From an uncultured Slackia sp. (GTDB lineage Bacteria; Actinomycetota; Coriobacteriia; Coriobacteriales; Eggerthellaceae), in assembly GCF_959608125.1 (NCBI RefSeq), contig NZ_CAUHPG010000013.1:1-56136 (forward strand): a DNA stretch of 56,136 nucleotides, written 5' to 3'. This document shows, piece by piece, positions 52,405 through 56,136 of the stretch (its first letter is position 1; every line of letters starts with the position of its first letter). A program made the translations under genes and the position numbers. Below the pieces are notes generated by a model. That model saw nothing but the letters and a program-made list of their open reading frames with translations. It was not told where the DNA came from and did not search any database.

Positions 52405-52772
52405 CGAGGTCCTTTCGCGCGCTGCCTGCATCGCATTCTCACCGAAGTTGCGCCTGTCGGCGGCGCGACGGCGCCTGCTCGCTGCGGCAATCGTTGCGAG
52501 GCGTTCGCCGCATGCGTTGCGCGTCTTTTGCTCTTTCGGCGGGCGCTTCGCCATGGGCGGCAGGCTGCCCTTTGTTTTGTGGAAAGCGTACCGGAACAGG
52601 CGAGGAAACATTGCGCCGCTTCTCACCCCCTGAAGGCTATTTTCTTGATGAATTTCCGTAAAAGACCAGTTCGTAAGAGGGTTAAGACGGTTCGCGTCTG
52701 CAGGGTGACGCAACGCATCCAAGGCGGTCGTAATGTTTCGGGCATCCACTGCACGAACCAGAGGAGGGTGCT
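52405..52772. other. Divergent 368-bp intergenic region
   Basis: Between LuxR regulator 4 and the flavoprotein gene. A large part next to the regulator is GC-rich and without visible signals. Toward the flavoprotein it becomes AT-richer around 52620-52690 (CCCCCTGAAGGCTATTTTC), where its promoter probably lies. I could not pair -10 and -35 hexamers. Confidence 0.35.
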
Positions 52773-54485
52773 ATGAGCAAAACGAACCAGGGAAACGGCG
52801 TGCGCATGACGCGTCGTAATTTCGTTGCCGGAGCGGCTTTGGCAGGTGCTGCCGCGTTCGGCGCGGGAATGACGGGATGCGCTCCGAAAGGCGCGCCTGA
52901 AGCCGGTGCTGCGAAGACTGATGCCGCCGCCAACATTCCCGCGTGGCTTGGCCAAGAGCCCGAAATCGCCGATGCCGACATCGTGAAAACCGAAGAGACG
53001 GATTTTTTGATCATCGGCGCAGGCACGGCGGGCCTTTGTGCGGCGGGCACTGCGGCCGATGCGGGCATGAAGTTCATCGTGGCTGAGAAAAACGACAAGG
53101 TTCCCGAAACGCGCGAATATTGGGGCATCGTGAATTCCAAGCCTGCGCTTGCCCAGGGTGGCGAAGTGGACGGCATGAAGCTTCTCAACGAACTCACCCG
53201 CTATGCGTCGGGCAAATGCAACCAGGGTCTTATTAAGATGTGGATCGACGAATCGGCCGAGACGTTCGATTGGGTCGACGCCATGATGACGGCGCAAGGC
53301 AAGCAGGTCGTCGTCGATATGCCGGGCGATCACGCCACGGGCGGCACCGATTACATGACCCCGGTGCTTCAGCATATCTATCTGACCCCGTACCAGCCTC
53401 CCATGCGCAACGACGTCATCCTCGAGCACGTTCAGCAGAAGGCCCCTGACAGCGTGCGTTTCAAGCATGCGCTGGTCAAGCTCGACCATGCAGAAGGCTC
53501 GGTGACGGGCGCCGTGTTCGAGACTGACGAGGGCTACGTGCGCATCAACGCGAAAAACACGCTGTTGGCAACGGGCGGATATCCTGCGAATCCCGTCATG
53601 ATGAATGCTTTGCAATCTGCGGCCGTGGGATGCTGTACTGCATCGAGCTACTATCTTTCCGACGACGGCTTGGGCCTGCGCGCCGGCATCTGGGCGGGCG
53701 GCGTGAAAGACGCCGACGCCGCTCCGATGATTTTCGACCGCGGCGCGGTGGATGCGGGTGTCGACTGCGGATACCTGGGCGAAGGCGACGACGCGGCGTT
53801 TCCCGGAACCATCTTCCAGGAAAACATCGGCAGCCAGCCGTTCATGAAGGTGAACCGCAAGGGCGTGCGCTTCTGCAACGAATCCACCCCGTATGACTTC
53901 TTGTGCTTCCAGGCGGGCCAGCAGCCGGGCGGCGTGTGGTGCGAAGTGTTCGACGCGAACGCTCCCGAAGACATCCTGCGTTTCGACACCATGGGATGCT
54001 CCGGTTTCGCGAAACAGATGATGGCCGCTGGCATGCCGCTCGAGGAGTTCGTCGCCGCTTCGAAGGATGCGGGCATCCTGAAGAAGGCCGACACCCTTGA
54101 GGAACTTGCCGAGCAGCTCGGCTTCGAGGGCGAGGCGAAAGACGCCTTTCTCGAGCAGGTCGAACGCTACAACGCCCAGTTCGACGCGCAGGCAGACGAC
54201 GACTTCGGCAAAGAGGCCTATCGTCTTTCCGCGATCCGCACCGCGCCGTTTTACGGCCTGTGGTTCGGCGGAACGCTGCTTACCACGCTCGATGGTCTGA
54301 AAATCGACGAAGAGTGCCGCGTTCTTGATGCGAAAAACGAGCCGATCGGCGGCTTTTATGCCGCAGGCGATGTGTCGGGCAGCTTCTTCTCGGGCAATTA
54401 TCCCGAATACATCGTGGGTGTGGCTTCGGGCCGCTCGTCGGTTCAAGGCCGCCATGTTGCCCGCAAGCTTGCAGGTGAAATCTAG
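52773..54485 (+). CDS. Tat-exported FAD-dependent reductase (fumarate-reductase flavoprotein superfamily), 570 aa
   Basis: Tat signal MTRRNFVAGAALAG (residues 12-25) followed by a possible lipobox MTGC (~34), so probably a membrane-tethered extracytoplasmic flavoprotein. FAD-binding motifs: FLIIGAGTAGLCAAGTAADAG (~75-95, split here as a GxGxxG fold), NTLLATGGYPANP and GGFYAAGDVSG near the C-terminus. The usual C-terminal fumarate/urocanate pattern HGxNRLGG is replaced by FFSGNYPEYIVGVASGR, so the substrate is probably not fumarate. No heme or FMN domain is fused, so an external electron donor is needed. GAGGAGGGTGCT precedes the ATG. Confidence 0.9.
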   Translation: MSKTNQGNGVRMTRRNFVAGAALAGAAAFGAGMTGCAPKGAPEAGAAKTDAAANIPAWLGQEPEIADADIVKTEETDFLIIGAGTAGLCAAGTAADAGMKFIVAEKNDKVPETREYWGIVNSKPALAQGGEVDGMKLLNELTRYASGKCNQGLIKMWIDESAETFDWVDAMMTAQGKQVVVDMPGDHATGGTDYMTPVLQHIYLTPYQPPMRNDVILEHVQQKAPDSVRFKHALVKLDHAEGSVTGAVFETDEGYVRINAKNTLLATGGYPANPVMMNALQSAAVGCCTASSYYLSDDGLGLRAGIWAGGVKDADAAPMIFDRGAVDAGVDCGYLGEGDDAAFPGTIFQENIGSQPFMKVNRKGVRFCNESTPYDFLCFQAGQQPGGVWCEVFDANAPEDILRFDTMGCSGFAKQMMAAGMPLEEFVAASKDAGILKKADTLEELAEQLGFEGEAKDAFLEQVERYNAQFDAQADDDFGKEAYRLSAIRTAPFYGLWFGGTLLTTLDGLKIDEECRVLDAKNEPIGGFYAAGDVSGSFFSGNYPEYIVGVASGRSSVQGRHVARKLAGEI

Positions 54486-54596
54486 TTCGAGGGCTTTCGT
54501 TTCGGCTTTTGTGCGACTTATCCGATTCTTGCAGCATTCGTGCGTTGCGCGGTGCATGCTGCGAACCCAGGCAAATACACCCGGCTTTTCGCCAAG

Positions 54597-54632
54597 GCGC
54601 CCGCTTTCCCCTCCCTCCCTTTGAGCGGGCGC
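54597..54632 (+). terminator. Stem-loop downstream of the flavoprotein
   Basis: GCGCCCGCT / AGCGGGCGC with an 18-base loop; no strong T-run. It is followed by a second hairpin at 54639. Confidence 0.5.
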
Positions 54633-54638
54633 TTCTAA

Positions 54639-54673
54639 CCCGTCGTTGCCGATCACGGCAGCGGCGGGTTTTT
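54639..54673 (+). terminator. Likely intrinsic terminator before dnaK
   Basis: CCCG.CG..GCCG pairing imperfectly with CGGC..CG.CGGG, then T5. Together with the preceding stem-loop it isolates the dnaK promoter from upstream transcription. Confidence 0.65.
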
Positions 54674-54751
54674 CGTTGGGCGGCAGCGGAAGGCTCAGAT
54701 TACCGTCGAACATGACAGTTAGGTAACATGCCCAATTAATTGTGAGATAAG

Positions 54752-54780
54752 TTGACAACGCTAGACTTAGATTTTATATT
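54752..54780 (+). promoter_or_regulatory. Sigma-A type promoter of dnaK
   Basis: TTGACA at 54752-54757 and TATATT at 54775-54780 with an ideal 17-base spacer. Neither CIRCE nor an HspR (HAIR) inverted repeat is visible around it, unlike htpG. A GGCCGC / GCGGCC hairpin at 54906-54922 lies in the ~165-base leader, before the ribosome site. Confidence 0.85.
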
Positions 54781-54949
54781 GGCAATCGTACCGAAGGGGC
54801 TAAGCCCCGAAGGCGCAGGCTCGGCGTCGAAGCCGCCGTCGTGGGCGGCATTCGGATGAGCAACCTGAACGAGGTAATAGCAGTCGGCGGGAAACCGCCC
54901 GTGGGGGCCGCGCAAAGCGGCCTTCGCACAAAAGAGAGGACTGATACAT

Positions 54950-56136
<1,187 letters not shown>

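Noticed and set aside
52405..52749. N-terminal extension of LuxR regulator 4 to 52749
   Set aside because: The extra residues are Arg-rich and without hydrophobic character, and the ATG at 52404 has a good ribosome site. Regulators 2 and 3 also begin close to their first helix.
54700..54949. CIRCE or HAIR element upstream of dnaK
   Set aside because: Neither TTAGCACTC/GAGTGCTAA nor CTTGAGT/ACTCAAG is present; only a constitutive-type promoter and a small GC hairpin are visible.

Overview
The window looks like the chromosome of an anaerobic, high-GC member of the Coriobacteriia, most likely Eggerthellaceae (Slackia/Eggerthella/Gordonibacter-like). The reasons are the GC-rich codon use, four LuxR-family regulators with large membrane domains, a dense set of exported molybdenum, heme, iron-sulfur and flavin oxidoreductases with Tat or lipoprotein signals, and sortase-anchored surface proteins. 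The assignment is inferred from gene content; no rRNA is present to confirm it.

Layout. (1) 1-15.5 kb: a small ferredoxin, LuxR regulator 1, two unusual accessory genes (one NifU-like), mazG, a YdhV-like tungsten/molybdenum oxidoreductase facing a YdhY-like ferredoxin, then a PsrABC-like operon (TorD-type chaperone, Mo-bisPGD catalytic subunit, 4Fe-4S subunit, NrfD-type membrane anchor), a short-chain dehydrogenase and a Na/phosphate cotransporter. (2) 15.6-20.1 kb: an apparently orphan cytosine-5 methyltransferase, yaaA, and htpG under a perfect CIRCE operator. (3) 20.3-32.4 kb: a near mirror-image redox cluster. Each half has a LuxR regulator divergent from a lipoprotein that fuses a triheme cytochrome c to a sulfite-oxidase-type domain, followed by a smaller, heme-free paralogue of that domain. 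The left half also carries a Tat-type ferredoxin and an NrfD anchor, and is bracketed by two direct copies of a ~316 bp intergenic repeat. (4) 33.2-49.4 kb: a pilus and surface-protein island with a 2627-residue GLUG-repeat adhesin, a major pilin, a class C sortase, a minor pilin-like protein and a BspA/Cna-B protein. (5) 49.4-56.1 kb: an AAA+/DUF4143 ATPase preceded by a large perfect inverted repeat, LuxR regulator 4 divergent from a Tat-exported flavoprotein reductase, and the 5' part of dnaK.

The most interesting signals are these. Both large surface-protein genes carry a long poly-G tract just after the signal peptide. It has 9 G in the giant adhesin, whose frame is open, and 8 G in the BspA/Cna-B protein, whose signal peptide is consequently out of frame with the rest. 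This is the signature of slipped-strand phase variation, with one gene ON and one OFF in this sequence. The mirrored cytochrome/sulfite-oxidase fusion cluster with its bracketing repeats looks like an undescribed respiratory module. Two anchored proteins end in a FAKTSD motif instead of LPXTG, suggesting a second sorting signal.

How the genes work together: the membrane LuxR proteins probably sense something at the membrane and switch on the adjacent reductase, so the organism can select among several terminal electron acceptors. NrfD/FeS modules connect the menaquinone pool to exported catalytic subunits. The substrates cannot be read from the sequence.
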